Assembly (NCBI RefSeq): GCF_900111175.1
Contig: NZ_FOGI01000002.1
Span: 46,022 to 110,021 of the forward strand
DNA: 64,000 bases
DNA from: Actinokineospora terrae
GTDB lineage: Bacteria > Actinomycetota > Actinomycetes > Mycobacteriales > Pseudonocardiaceae
Direction: 5' to 3'
Both the position numbers and the translations under genes were made by a program. The notes under the pieces were generated by a model that made no database searches, had not been told where the DNA came from, and was given only the letters and a program-made list of their open reading frames with translations. Positions 6,634-15,048 of the stretch are shown piece by piece (the first letter of the stretch is position 1; each line of letters starts with the position of its first letter).

Positions 6634-9534
6634 GTGCCAGCCTCCCTTTTCCGATCGCCGCACCACCAAACCGAGGTCACGGCGGTAGGAGACGAGCCGA
6701 TCCCCAAGGCTCACCGGGTCCCCACCGTCGGGCAGGAGCAGGACGAGGGTGTGTTTGAGCCAGGGGTGACGGCTCCACTCCGGCAACGGCCTCAGCTCGC
6801 GCAACGCCGCGCTGGTCAGGCTCGCGGGCAGTCGCACGGTCCCGGCGAGAACGTCCTCGAGCAGGTCGGGGCCGAGTTCACCGTGGGAACCGAGTCGTTT
6901 GCCGCGGTAGGTGCTGTATCCGCGTGTGCCGTGCCGTAGAAGGACGACCTCGATGGACTCCTCGCCGTCGCGCACGAGGGCATCAAGTTCCGTCTGTTCC
7001 TGGGTTCCGCGCACGGGGGCGTAGTGCAGTCCGGCCAGTGTGGGGACGCTCCACTGTCCGGGTGCGGAGAGCAGGTAGTTCGCGGCGGTCTCGGCGCGGG
7101 TGGTTTCGCGGTCTTCCCAGATCGTCTTGGCGGCCAGTTCGTCCTTCGGCCACGGGGTGCGGGTTTCGTCGGTGCCGGAGTACACCTTGTCGACCAGTGT
7201 GGGGACGTCGGCGGGCACCGACCAGCCGTCGACTTCGGCGCGCAGGACGAGGTCCGCGGTGCGCAGCAGCAGGTGGCGACCGTAGATGAACTCACTGCTG
7301 CCGAGGAACTCCGGGGCCGCTCCGTCCGCGACGGTGAACCCGGTGATCACGGCGGTCGGGGTTCGCAGCGACAGTGGCCGCCGGCCGCGGTCGTGTCGGT
7401 GGAGTCGGCCGATCCGCTGCAGCAGCAGGTCGATGGGAGCGAGGTCGGATACCAGCAGGTCGGCATCGACGTCGAAGGACTGCTCGGCGAGTTGGGTGGC
7501 GACCAGGATCATCCGATGTGGTCTTGGCGGCCGGTCGCGATGCGGTGCACCCAGCAGTTGCAGGCACTGCTGGGTGCGGGTCGCGCGTGGTTCGACGGCG
7601 AGCCTGCCGTGCAGCAGTCGGACATCGACGTTGGCGATGTGCTCTGTGAGCCACTGGTAGGTGTCCTGGGCGCGTTGCACGTCGTTGCGGATGACGAGCG
7701 CGCAGCCTCCGTCGGAGAGTCGTTGCCGCAACAACGCGGTGAGTTCGTCGAAATGACCGTTGTCGGCTTCTGGTTCGCCCAGCGTCTCGATGTGGACAGG
7801 GCGGGATGCGCGCCAGCCCTGCGATGGCGTGTTCTGGAGGTGTGGTTTCCCATCGGACACGTAGGCCGTGGCGATGTTGGGGTAGCCGTCCGCTCCGGGC
7901 GACCCGACTGGCTCGATACCCTGTCCGCCACCGGCGCCGGTCAGGTAGGCCCGCGCCAACTCCTGTCGTTGGTGTTGGGGCAGGGTGGCCGACAGTAGGA
8001 TGACGGGCACCCGCGCCTGACCCAGCCAGCGCAGAGCCTCGTGGAGGAACTGGGACATGTAGACGTCGGCGGCGTGGACCTCGTCCAGGATCACCACCTT
8101 GCCGACCAGACCGGCCATCCGCAGCATCACGTGTCGGGTACGGGTGGCGGCGTGCAGCAGTTGATCTATGGTGCCGACAACCACCGGCGCCAGCAGACCA
8201 CGCAGCCTGCCCAGCAACCACTCCGACGGGCCAGCGCCGTCGATGTCCTCACCGGCGCAACCGCACCCGTCATGCGATATCCCGTACTGATCCTCCCCGA
8301 CACCACCGAACCAGTCGCCGTCCTCGTTCTCGGCGGGGCTGATCATCTTCTTCCACTCGGGGTTGAAGTCGCGCTTGCCGTGCAGCAACATGACATGGTC
8401 CTGCAGCCCGGGCGCGACCTTCGCCACCCACTCACGGACCCGGGAGAACATCGGGTCGCAGGTGGCCTGCGTCGGCATACCCACGAACACCCCGTCGGCA
8501 CCGAACCGCGCGGCCAGGATCTCCGCCGCCGTCAGCGCCGCCTCCGTCTTGCCCTCCCCCATCGGTGCCTCGATGATGAGCAAACCGGGTGCGGCCATCC
8601 TGCGGGCCTGCTCGATGACATCGGTCTGGAACGGTCTGGCCGGTCGCCCGAACCGGGCATGGACAAGATCACCGTCGCCGACGGTCAACGTGCCCCAGCC
8701 GCCACGCACCCGCAGTTCGCTCCACGCCTTGGCCGCACGGCCCCTGGCGTCGTCCATCGTGACGGCGTCGAGATCGTCGACACCAGTGAAGAACCGCTCA
8801 TCGCTGGCGATCCAGTCCGCCATCACGATCAACCCGCTCAAGTGCAGTTGCTCGGCCCGGGTCATCGTGCCTACAGGTTCCACCGTTGCCACATCGGCGA
8901 ATCCGAGAGCGCGGGAGAACACCGCCACCACCGCGCGTTGGACCGCGACCCATTCCGGGCCGCGCCCTTGTCCTTCCCCCCGTGAACTCCGGCCGCTGAT
9001 GTCACGGTGACTGGGGAACATGCCGTGATGACCTCCGACCAGCGGCCAGATCCAGTCGATGCTGCCTTGCGACCAGCCAGCTTCGGTCAACCTGTCGATC
9101 AGCAGCCGCGCGCCCGCCTTGTCATGACGCCACCCCATACGGGGTTTCACCGCCGCCGACCAGGACAACCCCGATGCCCGCATCCGGAGCGCGCCTTCGG
9201 GGTCGAGGACCTGGAAGGCGGGGGTCGCCTTCCCGCAGTCGTGGATGCCACACAACCAAGCGAAGAACACGCGCCCACGCCCACCGGCGACCTGATCCAC
9301 CAGGCTCTTCGTCGACGAGGCCAGGAAGTGGTCCCAGATCAACTCTGCCACCGCCGCGGTGTCGAACAGGTGCGACACCACAAGATTCATGGTGCCGCCC
9401 GCGTTCTTACGGGACTTCCCCCACAGGACACCCAGCCGGGCACAGGTGGCTGAATCGATACCCAACCCCCGCGCGATCTCTCCGGCACTACGCACCCGTC
9501 CCCCTCTCCGCGACGTCGCGCCGAGCATCGACAT
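6628..9534 (-). CDS. cas3: CRISPR effector helicase-nuclease Cas3 (type I-E)
   Basis: About 968 residues with an N-terminal HD nuclease followed by a superfamily 2 helicase; Cas3 is recruited by Cascade and degrades target DNA. The HD part shows LWGKS, SHLFDTA (His55) and GIHDCGK (His98-Asp99) plus VGGHHG; the helicase shows Walker A APMGEGKTEAAL, DEVH, LLSATLP, and motif VI QRIGRLHRHD. ATG 9534 is my choice because LWGKS normally lies 10-40 residues from the start; 9528 is equally possible and the frame is open to 9630. It is separated from cse1 by about 147 bases, so it is probably transcribed from its own promoter. Confidence 0.94.
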   Translation of the reverse strand: MSMLGATSRRGGRVRSAGEIARGLGIDSATCARLGVLWGKSRKNAGGTMNLVVSHLFDTAAVAELIWDHFLASSTKSLVDQVAGGRGRVFFAWLCGIHDCGKATPAFQVLDPEGALRMRASGLSWSAAVKPRMGWRHDKAGARLLIDRLTEAGWSQGSIDWIWPLVGGHHGMFPSHRDISGRSSRGEGQGRGPEWVAVQRAVVAVFSRALGFADVATVEPVGTMTRAEQLHLSGLIVMADWIASDERFFTGVDDLDAVTMDDARGRAAKAWSELRVRGGWGTLTVGDGDLVHARFGRPARPFQTDVIEQARRMAAPGLLIIEAPMGEGKTEAALTAAEILAARFGADGVFVGMPTQATCDPMFSRVREWVAKVAPGLQDHVMLLHGKRDFNPEWKKMISPAENEDGDWFGGVGEDQYGISHDGCGCAGEDIDGAGPSEWLLGRLRGLLAPVVVGTIDQLLHAATRTRHVMLRMAGLVGKVVILDEVHAADVYMSQFLHEALRWLGQARVPVILLSATLPQHQRQELARAYLTGAGGGQGIEPVGSPGADGYPNIATAYVSDGKPHLQNTPSQGWRASRPVHIETLGEPEADNGHFDELTALLRQRLSDGGCALVIRNDVQRAQDTYQWLTEHIANVDVRLLHGRLAVEPRATRTQQCLQLLGAPHRDRPPRPHRMILVATQLAEQSFDVDADLLVSDLAPIDLLLQRIGRLHRHDRGRRPLSLRTPTAVITGFTVADGAAPEFLGSSEFIYGRHLLLRTADLVLRAEVDGWSVPADVPTLVDKVYSGTDETRTPWPKDELAAKTIWEDRETTRAETAANYLLSAPGQWSVPTLAGLHYAPVRGTQEQTELDALVRDGEESIEVVLLRHGTRGYSTYRGKRLGSHGELGPDLLEDVLAGTVRLPASLTSAALRELRPLPEWSRHPWLKHTLVLLLPDGGDPVSLGDRLVSYRRDLGLVVRRSEKGGWHG

Positions 9535-9617
9535 CGCACCACCACAGTCCACCCCACAAGCACACCCAAGGCGGCAAGCCATCGTGGCCGCAGCCGAACC
9601 CGCAGGTGAGCAGTCCC

Positions 9618-9651
9618 TGGTGGTGATCACCCCATCGAGTGATCACCACCA
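9618..9651 (-). terminator. Perfect 13-bp inverted repeat upstream of cas3
   Basis: TGGTGGTGATCAC at 9618-9630 is repeated inverted at 9639-9651 around an 8-base loop. It overlaps the stop codon of the small minus-strand ORF 9643-9762 and lies 84 bases upstream of the cas3 start. It could end the small transcript, or act as an operator for cas3. There is no T-run, which is common for actinobacterial terminators. Confidence 0.6.
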
Positions 9652-9762
9652 AGCGTTACCGAACCAACCACGGCACACCGTGTTGAAAGCCCACAGGTCC
9701 ACCCCGACCGCATGCCATAACGCGACCAACACGGTCAGCACACCGCCGAAGTACGCCAACAT
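9643..9762 (-). CDS. Small membrane peptide upstream of cas3
   Basis: A 39-residue ORF, not recognised. It has one hydrophobic span, AYFGGVLTVLVALWHAVGV, followed by a short tail rich in Trp and Phe ending GWFGNAWW. GGGGAG stands 9 bases before ATG 9762, and a perfect hairpin covers its stop codon, the arrangement of a self-contained small gene. The frame is open upstream to 9903, but that part looks non-coding. It reads towards cas3 on the same strand. It might be a toxin-like or membrane-associated peptide; only the hydrophobic span and the expression signals are seen. Confidence 0.45.
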   Translation of the reverse strand: MLAYFGGVLTVLVALWHAVGVDLWAFNTVCRGWFGNAWW

Positions 9763-10919
9763 GGCGGCCGACTCCCCAACTGCGACCACCTCGTGCCCGT
9801 ACACTTCGAGCGGGCAGGACGGCGTCGTGGATCGGCTGCGGGGCCATGCCCGCCGACAGTCTGGCAAACAGCCCCCAAGGAGCTGTCTGGGTCGACGCGT
9901 CATGGCGCGTCTGTATACTGCAGGCGCCGGGCCGGGCAGGGGTCACGGACCTCTGCTGCTTAACGACAACATCGACACCCGCGGCCTGCGCACGACCGCA
10001 GGATCCAGGCGCTGGCGGGCTGCGCGCCCGCCGACGCCACTCTGGTGAACGGCCAAGCGACGCGGGTGCCGTGTTGCTGGATATGGCCAACCTGTCCGAG
10101 TGAAACAACCTCCACTGCACGCACTGCGCGTAGAGCCGGTCCGGCGTCGTCGGCCAGACCAACAACCCCCATGTGTTCGACCGCAACCGTGCGGGTCGTC
10201 GGGATCGGGCGCGGCTGTGACGGCTTCGCTGGCATAAGTAGCGATCAGCATCGAGACTCACGGCTCGATCGTCTACCCGGCCGCAGCCAGCAGGGGAGCG
10301 GGCACATGTCCGGCCTGGTGACCCCAAGCAGTGTGGCGCCGCTGTCGCTGGAGCAGGACAAGGCGGGCCCGCTGACGCGCTCTGTCGAATACGTGGCGAT
10401 CACACTGTCGGCATTGCAGAGCCGCGACCGCTCGGACCGGGAGCTCCTCGACCACCCCACCTGCCTGCCTGTCGACCACATGCCCCAGCTGCACCGGGGC
10501 ATGCTGCGCGGCGGGCGACTAGGGCTACGGAGCCAGCGCGGAACCAATCCGGACACGCACTCTCGCGCCATCCCATCACGGCCCCTTCCACCGCCAGCGA
10601 ACACAAGGCGGTGCGATAGCATGAACTCTACCCACTCCGCACCACCACCTGAAAAGGCGGCAGTTCGCGGGCGTCACCGAGTAGGACTGGTCGCACCCCT
10701 GACAAGCCACTGCACCACCTACAACCAAGACGGGGAATGTACGCACACGAATCGGGCGCTTGCAAGCAAGAGTCAAGAGCACCCCAGCCTTCGCGACACT
10801 TAATCCACCGGCGGTCGATGTGCGGCAAGTCTCAGGCTCGTTTACAGTAACCCGTAAGGCTAGTCGAGCCAATTAAACCAATTGCAAAGCCACCTATTCA
10901 GTTAGACACGACCATTTCT
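9763..10919. other. Accessory stretch without a convincing gene
   Basis: About 1.16 kb with lower GC and many short overlapping ORFs on both strands, none with a recognisable domain or a good ribosome site. The most protein-like piece is on the plus strand around 10300-10500 (PLSLEQDKAGPLTRSVEYVA), which might be the remnant of a gene. The segment 10840-10920 is AT-rich for this genome. I see no tRNA, integrase or clear direct repeats. Confidence 0.5.
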
Positions 10920-11435
10920 CTAAAGTAAGAAGTTCAATGCACTGGCCACTTGTTCCCACAAAAACCTTTCTTCTTTGCCCTCCGGCCGCACCAACTCGTT
11001 CGCCAGTACCGTCACACCCCAACGCTCCAACTTGCCCAGGCTCTCCTCGAAGGCTGGATGAGCAGCCAGGGTCGGCTTGACGTAAGGCGCAACGTAGGTG
11101 GAGAGCCGGAGTCCAATGGCCTCGTTGAGCACTCCCAGCGCGAAGTTGTCCGAGATGCCTGCCGCCCACTTGTTCACGGTGTTGAAGGTCGCAGGGCAGA
11201 CCAGAAGGGCGTCGGCCTTTGGGAGAGAGCGGGAGTCATCAGGGTGGCGTGGGGTGCTTTGCACAGGGAAGCCGGTTTGTGCAGTTAGGGCTGTCAGGTC
11301 GATCCATTTGGATGCCGTTGGTGTGGGGATGACGCAGATTTGCCAGCCACGAGGCTGAACGACTGCAACGAGGCTGCTCAGGTCGCGGACCGGCGGTGCG
11401 GCGCAGCCGATCAGGTACAGCACCGGGTCAGACAT
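10920..11435 (-). CDS. Flavoprotein of the phosphopantothenoylcysteine-decarboxylase-like family
   Basis: A 171-residue flavoprotein-fold protein. It opens with LYLIGCAAPPV, has the cofactor-binding LVCPATFNTVNKWAAGISDN and continues with a NEAIGL helix, as in FMN-binding PPC decarboxylase and lantibiotic decarboxylase relatives (EpiD type). It is shorter than CoaBC and lacks the ligase half, so a housekeeping CoA role is unlikely. Its start overlaps the end of the XRE/TPR regulator gene by 8 bases; the pair is a transcription unit. The substrate is unknown. Confidence 0.75.
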   Translation of the reverse strand: MSDPVLYLIGCAAPPVRDLSSLVAVVQPRGWQICVIPTPTASKWIDLTALTAQTGFPVQSTPRHPDDSRSLPKADALLVCPATFNTVNKWAAGISDNFALGVLNEAIGLRLSTYVAPYVKPTLAAHPAFEESLGKLERWGVTVLANELVRPEGKEERFLWEQVASALNFLL

Positions 11436-12621
11436 GGATGCCAGCCCGCTGGGCCAGTGCCCGCAGGCCCGGAGTGCTGTGGCGCTGTTCCCGCCCGAGT
11501 AGCGTTCGGATGACCTCGTGGGCGCCTACGTTACGGGAGACGGCTTGCTTCGCGACCCGTTCCGCTTCGAGCAGGTGGAGTACGGCCACGCTGTCGTCCT
11601 GTCTGTCGGTAGCGGCCCGGCTGAGATCCAGGTGTACCTGGGAGCGGCGGCCGATGAGAACCACGGGCAAGCGGTCGGTGTCCAGTGCTGCGCCGAGCTG
11701 CTGAGCTTGGTCGTTGTCCCTGAGTTGCACGGCCACGGACAGCTCGTGGATGGCCACGTTGGTGTGGCCGAAGCCCGTCCATAGCCAGTTGCCTTCACCG
11801 CCGAGATCGTCCGCCAGCTGGTGGGCCTGACTGAGAAGCTGCCGAGCGCTGTGGTGTTCGTTGCTGCGGGCGGCCATGACCGCTGACAGCAGCAGAAGCG
11901 CACCGCGAGCCGAGAGGATCAGCCGACCGTCTTCTTTTTGCACTGCGGTAGCCAATTCGTCCAAAGCGGCAGCGGCTGTGTCCTGGGCATCGGTGAGATG
12001 ACCGCTCCGCAGGTGGGCACAGGCCACCTGGTAGCGAGCCGCGGCGATCAGGGCCGGGGCTTCGGCTTCCCGGGCAGCACGCTGTGCTCGATCGGCCGTT
12101 ACCCATGCCGCCTGGACATCCCCGAGCTTGGTGGCCAGCTTGGCAGCCGCGATGTAGCCGCTGGCGGTCCATACGGCCGCGGTACGACTGGGAGCCTGGT
12201 TGTCGAGCTGGAGCAGGAGCTGGGGCAAGAGCCGGGCGCTGGCCTCATAGTCGGCGTGCTGGTAGAGCTGATGAACCCTTTTGACCAGCGGCGTCACGGC
12301 CACCCCAGGCGAGATGGTGTCGGCCTGGCCGCCTGCCAGCATCCGGCGCAGCGCTGATAGGACCAGAGGTGCCTGGGATGGCAGAGTCTCAAGCGGCGGA
12401 GCGCTGCTGGTTGGAGACGACGGGAACAGCCCTTGCAGCTCGCTCCGGTTGATACCGAGGAGCATGGCCAGCTTCGGCCACAAGTACGGCTGCGGCTCGT
12501 TTCGTCCGGCTTCCCAGCGGTAGACGGTCATGCGGTCAACGTGGAGTTGCGCGGCCAAGCTCTCCTGGGTGTAACCCGCTGCCTTACGCAGCCGGGCCAG
12601 AGGGGAACGGGGCGGTGCCAT
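11428..12621 (-). CDS. XRE-family regulator with TPR-like C-terminal domain
   Basis: 397 residues. The N-terminal HTH (residues 4-65) is clear: LARLRKAAGYTQESLAAQLH followed by DRMTVYRWEAGRNEPQP. The remainder is alpha-helical with TPR-like repeats (ASARLLPQLLLQLDN, AWVTADRAQRAAREAE, DAQDTAAAALDELA). Such XRE-TPR proteins are common actinobacterial regulators whose helical domain senses a ligand or peptide. ATG 12621 places the HTH at the very N-terminus; the frame is open to 12741. It is coupled to the downstream flavoprotein gene. The divergent, broken gene at 12.9 kb may be its former target. Confidence 0.85.
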   Translation of the reverse strand: MAPPRSPLARLRKAAGYTQESLAAQLHVDRMTVYRWEAGRNEPQPYLWPKLAMLLGINRSELQGLFPSSPTSSAPPLETLPSQAPLVLSALRRMLAGGQADTISPGVAVTPLVKRVHQLYQHADYEASARLLPQLLLQLDNQAPSRTAAVWTASGYIAAAKLATKLGDVQAAWVTADRAQRAAREAEAPALIAAARYQVACAHLRSGHLTDAQDTAAAALDELATAVQKEDGRLILSARGALLLLSAVMAARSNEHHSARQLLSQAHQLADDLGGEGNWLWTGFGHTNVAIHELSVAVQLRDNDQAQQLGAALDTDRLPVVLIGRRSQVHLDLSRAATDRQDDSVAVLHLLEAERVAKQAVSRNVGAHEVIRTLLGREQRHSTPGLRALAQRAGIHV

Positions 12622-12874
12622 ATGCCCAGTGTCCCACACGGTCAGTGGCCAGTCGTTCACGCAGGTCATGAGCGGCTGTGCATAGCGCGTGTCGCAGGAG
12701 TGCTGCTGAAGTGCGCTGTACCTCGCCCACGCAACCAGCAATGGTCAGAACGAAGACACCCGACACCAGCCAGCCCTTGCCGCAGGAGCGCCCGAGCCAC
12801 CGCCCCGGAGCCTGTGTTTGGGACCTGATGCCGGATTTCGTCCACCTGCCACCCGACCTTGCAGGAGCCACCCC

Positions 12875-13232
12875 ATGTCCGGACTGGGCATCACCGTTGC
12901 AGATGGACTGCTGAGATATCCCGAGCTGTACTACCTGGCACTTGCCCGGCCGACCGAGTGGGGCTTCCGACCAATGGTGGACCAAGCCGGAGCGCTGGTT
13001 GGCCTGGTGGGCACCCGCCACCTTCAGCGCTACACGGATGCCCTGTGGATCTACAGCCGCACGGAAGTGCCAGCGCTCGCATCCTGGCCGAGAAGTTCGG
13101 CGGAGGCACCGTTTGGAGCACGACCGAGGCGGCCTGGCCGTCATCGTCCAAGAGCTCCTGGCGCTGCCGGAGCCCGGAGAACGCTTCGCTCCCGCGCTCG
13201 TGCGGGTGTCCTCCGGTCTATGGACTCCCTAG
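12875..13232 (+). pseudogene. Frameshifted small gene of unknown family
   Basis: The frame starts well: AGGAG, 7 bases, ATG 12875, then MSGLGITVADGLLRYPELYY and on to DALWIYSRTE. At about 13069 the sensible sequence moves to the next frame (SARILAEKFGGGTVWSTTE) and at about 13125 to the third (RGGLAVIVQELLALPEPGER), ending at 13232. Joined, it would make about 118 residues with no stop. Two shifts within 60 bases suggest decay or an error-prone patch. It is divergent from the XRE/TPR gene. I do not recognise the family. Confidence 0.55.
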
Positions 13233-13258
13233 GCCATGACCACAGGCACGAAAGTCAC

Positions 13259-13348
13259 ATGACCACCCTGAACACCGTCCTCCTGGTGCTGCTGCCTCTG
13301 GCCGTGTTCGCAGGACTGCTGGCCTGGACAACCCACAAGGACCAATGA
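13259..13348 (+). CDS. Single-span membrane peptide, 29 residues
   Basis: ATG 13259 opens a 29-residue ORF, MTTLNTVLLVLLPLAVFAGL continuing to a short polar tail ending HKDQ. It is one transmembrane helix with a charged C-terminus. There is no strong Shine-Dalgarno sequence. It sits 26 bases after the broken small gene, on the same strand, and may have been co-transcribed with it. Function unknown. Confidence 0.4.
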   Translation: MTTLNTVLLVLLPLAVFAGLLAWTTHKDQ

Positions 13349-13370
13349 ATGCGCTCACTGCTCCCTGCCC

Positions 13371-13895
13371 GTGTCCACCGCGGCCCAGGCCATGGGGATC
13401 CTCTCGGGCGCCGAGATCACCACAGTGGTCGGGGACCAACCGGGTGAGCAGTGGCGGCTGCTGGACGGCCAGGCCGGGGTCACCGCGCGCCTCGGCAGAC
13501 TCGATGAGGCTCTCGGCCTGTGGAGCCGGGGATCGAGCTGGCCCGCGCCGTGGGCGACGCGTTGGCCGAGGCGGAGCTCGCCGGGTCATTGGCTCGCCTG
13601 CACCACGATGCGAGGCACATGGCCGACGCGATTGCGGCGACAGGGGCGGCCGTCGGGCTGTTGGCGCCGCTGGGCACCAGCGCCGCTCTGCTGGTGCGCA
13701 CCAGCTACTGGTGCGGATCTCGGTCCGCGCGCGGCACCGGCTCGCCGAGGCGCTCGTCACCGCTCCGACCCACAGGAGCGCGGCAGCCCAGCGGAGTGAC
13801 CGCGCCCGTTCCCCATGCCCCACGCGGTCGCGGGACAGGTTCTGCACCAGCATCCGTGTGGATTCCGAAGGCACACCTAACAGAAGGAAAGGCAC
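13371..13895 (+). pseudogene. Decayed TPR-like gene remnant
   Basis: Protein-like sequence hops between frames: LLDGQAGVTARLGRLDEALG (from about 13458), then GIELARAVGDALAEAELAGS with LARLHHDARHMADAIAATGA (13526-13690), then RISVRARHRLAEALV (about 13712). The helical, Ala/Leu-rich pattern resembles the TPR part of actinobacterial regulators. No complete frame, start or HTH remains. It ends just upstream of the protease gene ribosome site. Confidence 0.4.
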
Positions 13896-13897
13896 CC

Positions 13898-14920
13898 TTG
13901 ATACCCCTCCGACGAGCGGCCCGAGCCGCCGCCGTCCTTATCGCCCCGGCCCTGGTCGCGGGCCCGGGCGCGTCTCCCGCAGCGGCGCAGAGCACCTCGC
14001 CCGATGGTGACGTGAGCATCCAGGTGGTCGGTGGCCACCCGGCTTCCCAGGTCTACGAGGGCATCGCCTCGCTGCAGTACGACGCCCCCGCCTATGGGCG
14101 GTTGGGGTGGACCACTTGTACCGCGTCGATGATCGAGCGTGGGTGGGTGGTGCTCGCCGCGCACTGCGCGACCAACATCCCCGCTCTCGCCCCGGCCGCG
14201 ACGGGGTCGATGTTCGGCACGCTGGACGAGCGGGCGGCGCCGATCCCGACCGCGGCCAAGCAGTTCTCGGTCCGGGTGGGGTCCCATGACCGCACTCGCG
14301 GCGTGGTGCTGCCGGTGAGGCGTTTCGTCGTGCACCCGGGTTGGGATTGGGCTTCCGGTGACGGTCCCGCCGAGGACGTGCTGCTCGCGCAGGTCGAGCA
14401 GCAGGAGTTCGCGCCGTTCGAGATCGCGGCCAAGGTCCCTGCGGTGGGCGAGAGGGTGAGGTTGCTCGGGTTCGGGCTCACGAGCCCGGACGCGTCGGGC
14501 ACGTTGCCTCGTTTCGTGCAGGAGCTCGACAGCACGGTGGTCGCCGCGAGGCGGTGCCGCGACTCTGCGATCACCGCGCTGGACCTGTGCGTACTCAATC
14601 CGCATGGCACGGCGGGGGTGTGCAACGGCGACAGCGGCGGCCCGCTGCTGACCAAGATCGCGGGCACCCGCAGGTGGGCCGTGGTCGGCGTGAGCAGCCG
14701 GACGGCGGGCGACTGCGGGCAGTACCCGGCCGTCTACACCTCCATCGCCGACCCGCAGCACCGTCGGTGGATCTACGACGTGATGGCCGGACGGCTCGAC
14801 ACCACGCTCCCGCTGACCCCGGCCCAGGGCGGGGCGATCACCTCCCCGTACGCGCCGATCACCACCACCGGGCCGCTGCCCAAGCCCACCCACCGCGCCG
14901 ACGTCGGCTTGGCGGGCTGA
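13898..14920 (+). CDS. Secreted trypsin-like serine protease (S1 family)
   Basis: 340 residues from TTG 13898, chosen because GAAGGAAAGG lies 5 bases upstream and the product then begins with a signal peptide (IPLRRAARAAAVLIAPALVA, cleavage after SPAAA). The chymotrypsin fold triad is complete: His in VVLAAHC, Asp in GPAEDVLLAQV, Ser in CNGDSGGPLL. The C-terminal 40 residues (after YDVMAGRL) are a Pro/Thr-rich tail. It is secreted and probably degrades extracellular proteins, or processes a partner such as the anchored protein encoded next. It is the first gene of the long plus-strand block but is separated from it by 128 bases. Confidence 0.88.
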   Translation: MIPLRRAARAAAVLIAPALVAGPGASPAAAQSTSPDGDVSIQVVGGHPASQVYEGIASLQYDAPAYGRLGWTTCTASMIERGWVVLAAHCATNIPALAPAATGSMFGTLDERAAPIPTAAKQFSVRVGSHDRTRGVVLPVRRFVVHPGWDWASGDGPAEDVLLAQVEQQEFAPFEIAAKVPAVGERVRLLGFGLTSPDASGTLPRFVQELDSTVVAARRCRDSAITALDLCVLNPHGTAGVCNGDSGGPLLTKIAGTRRWAVVGVSSRTAGDCGQYPAVYTSIADPQHRRWIYDVMAGRLDTTLPLTPAQGGAITSPYAPITTTGPLPKPTHRADVGLAG

Positions 14921-15048
14921 TCACCCTCTGACCGTCCCGCCGCGCACCGTGCCCCCGACCGGGGCGCGGCGGGGCACCCAGATCCGCGCGCACCACAGCG
15001 ATTCCTGTCCTTGATCGACTGTCGACTGTCCTGTGTGGAGGCAACCCG

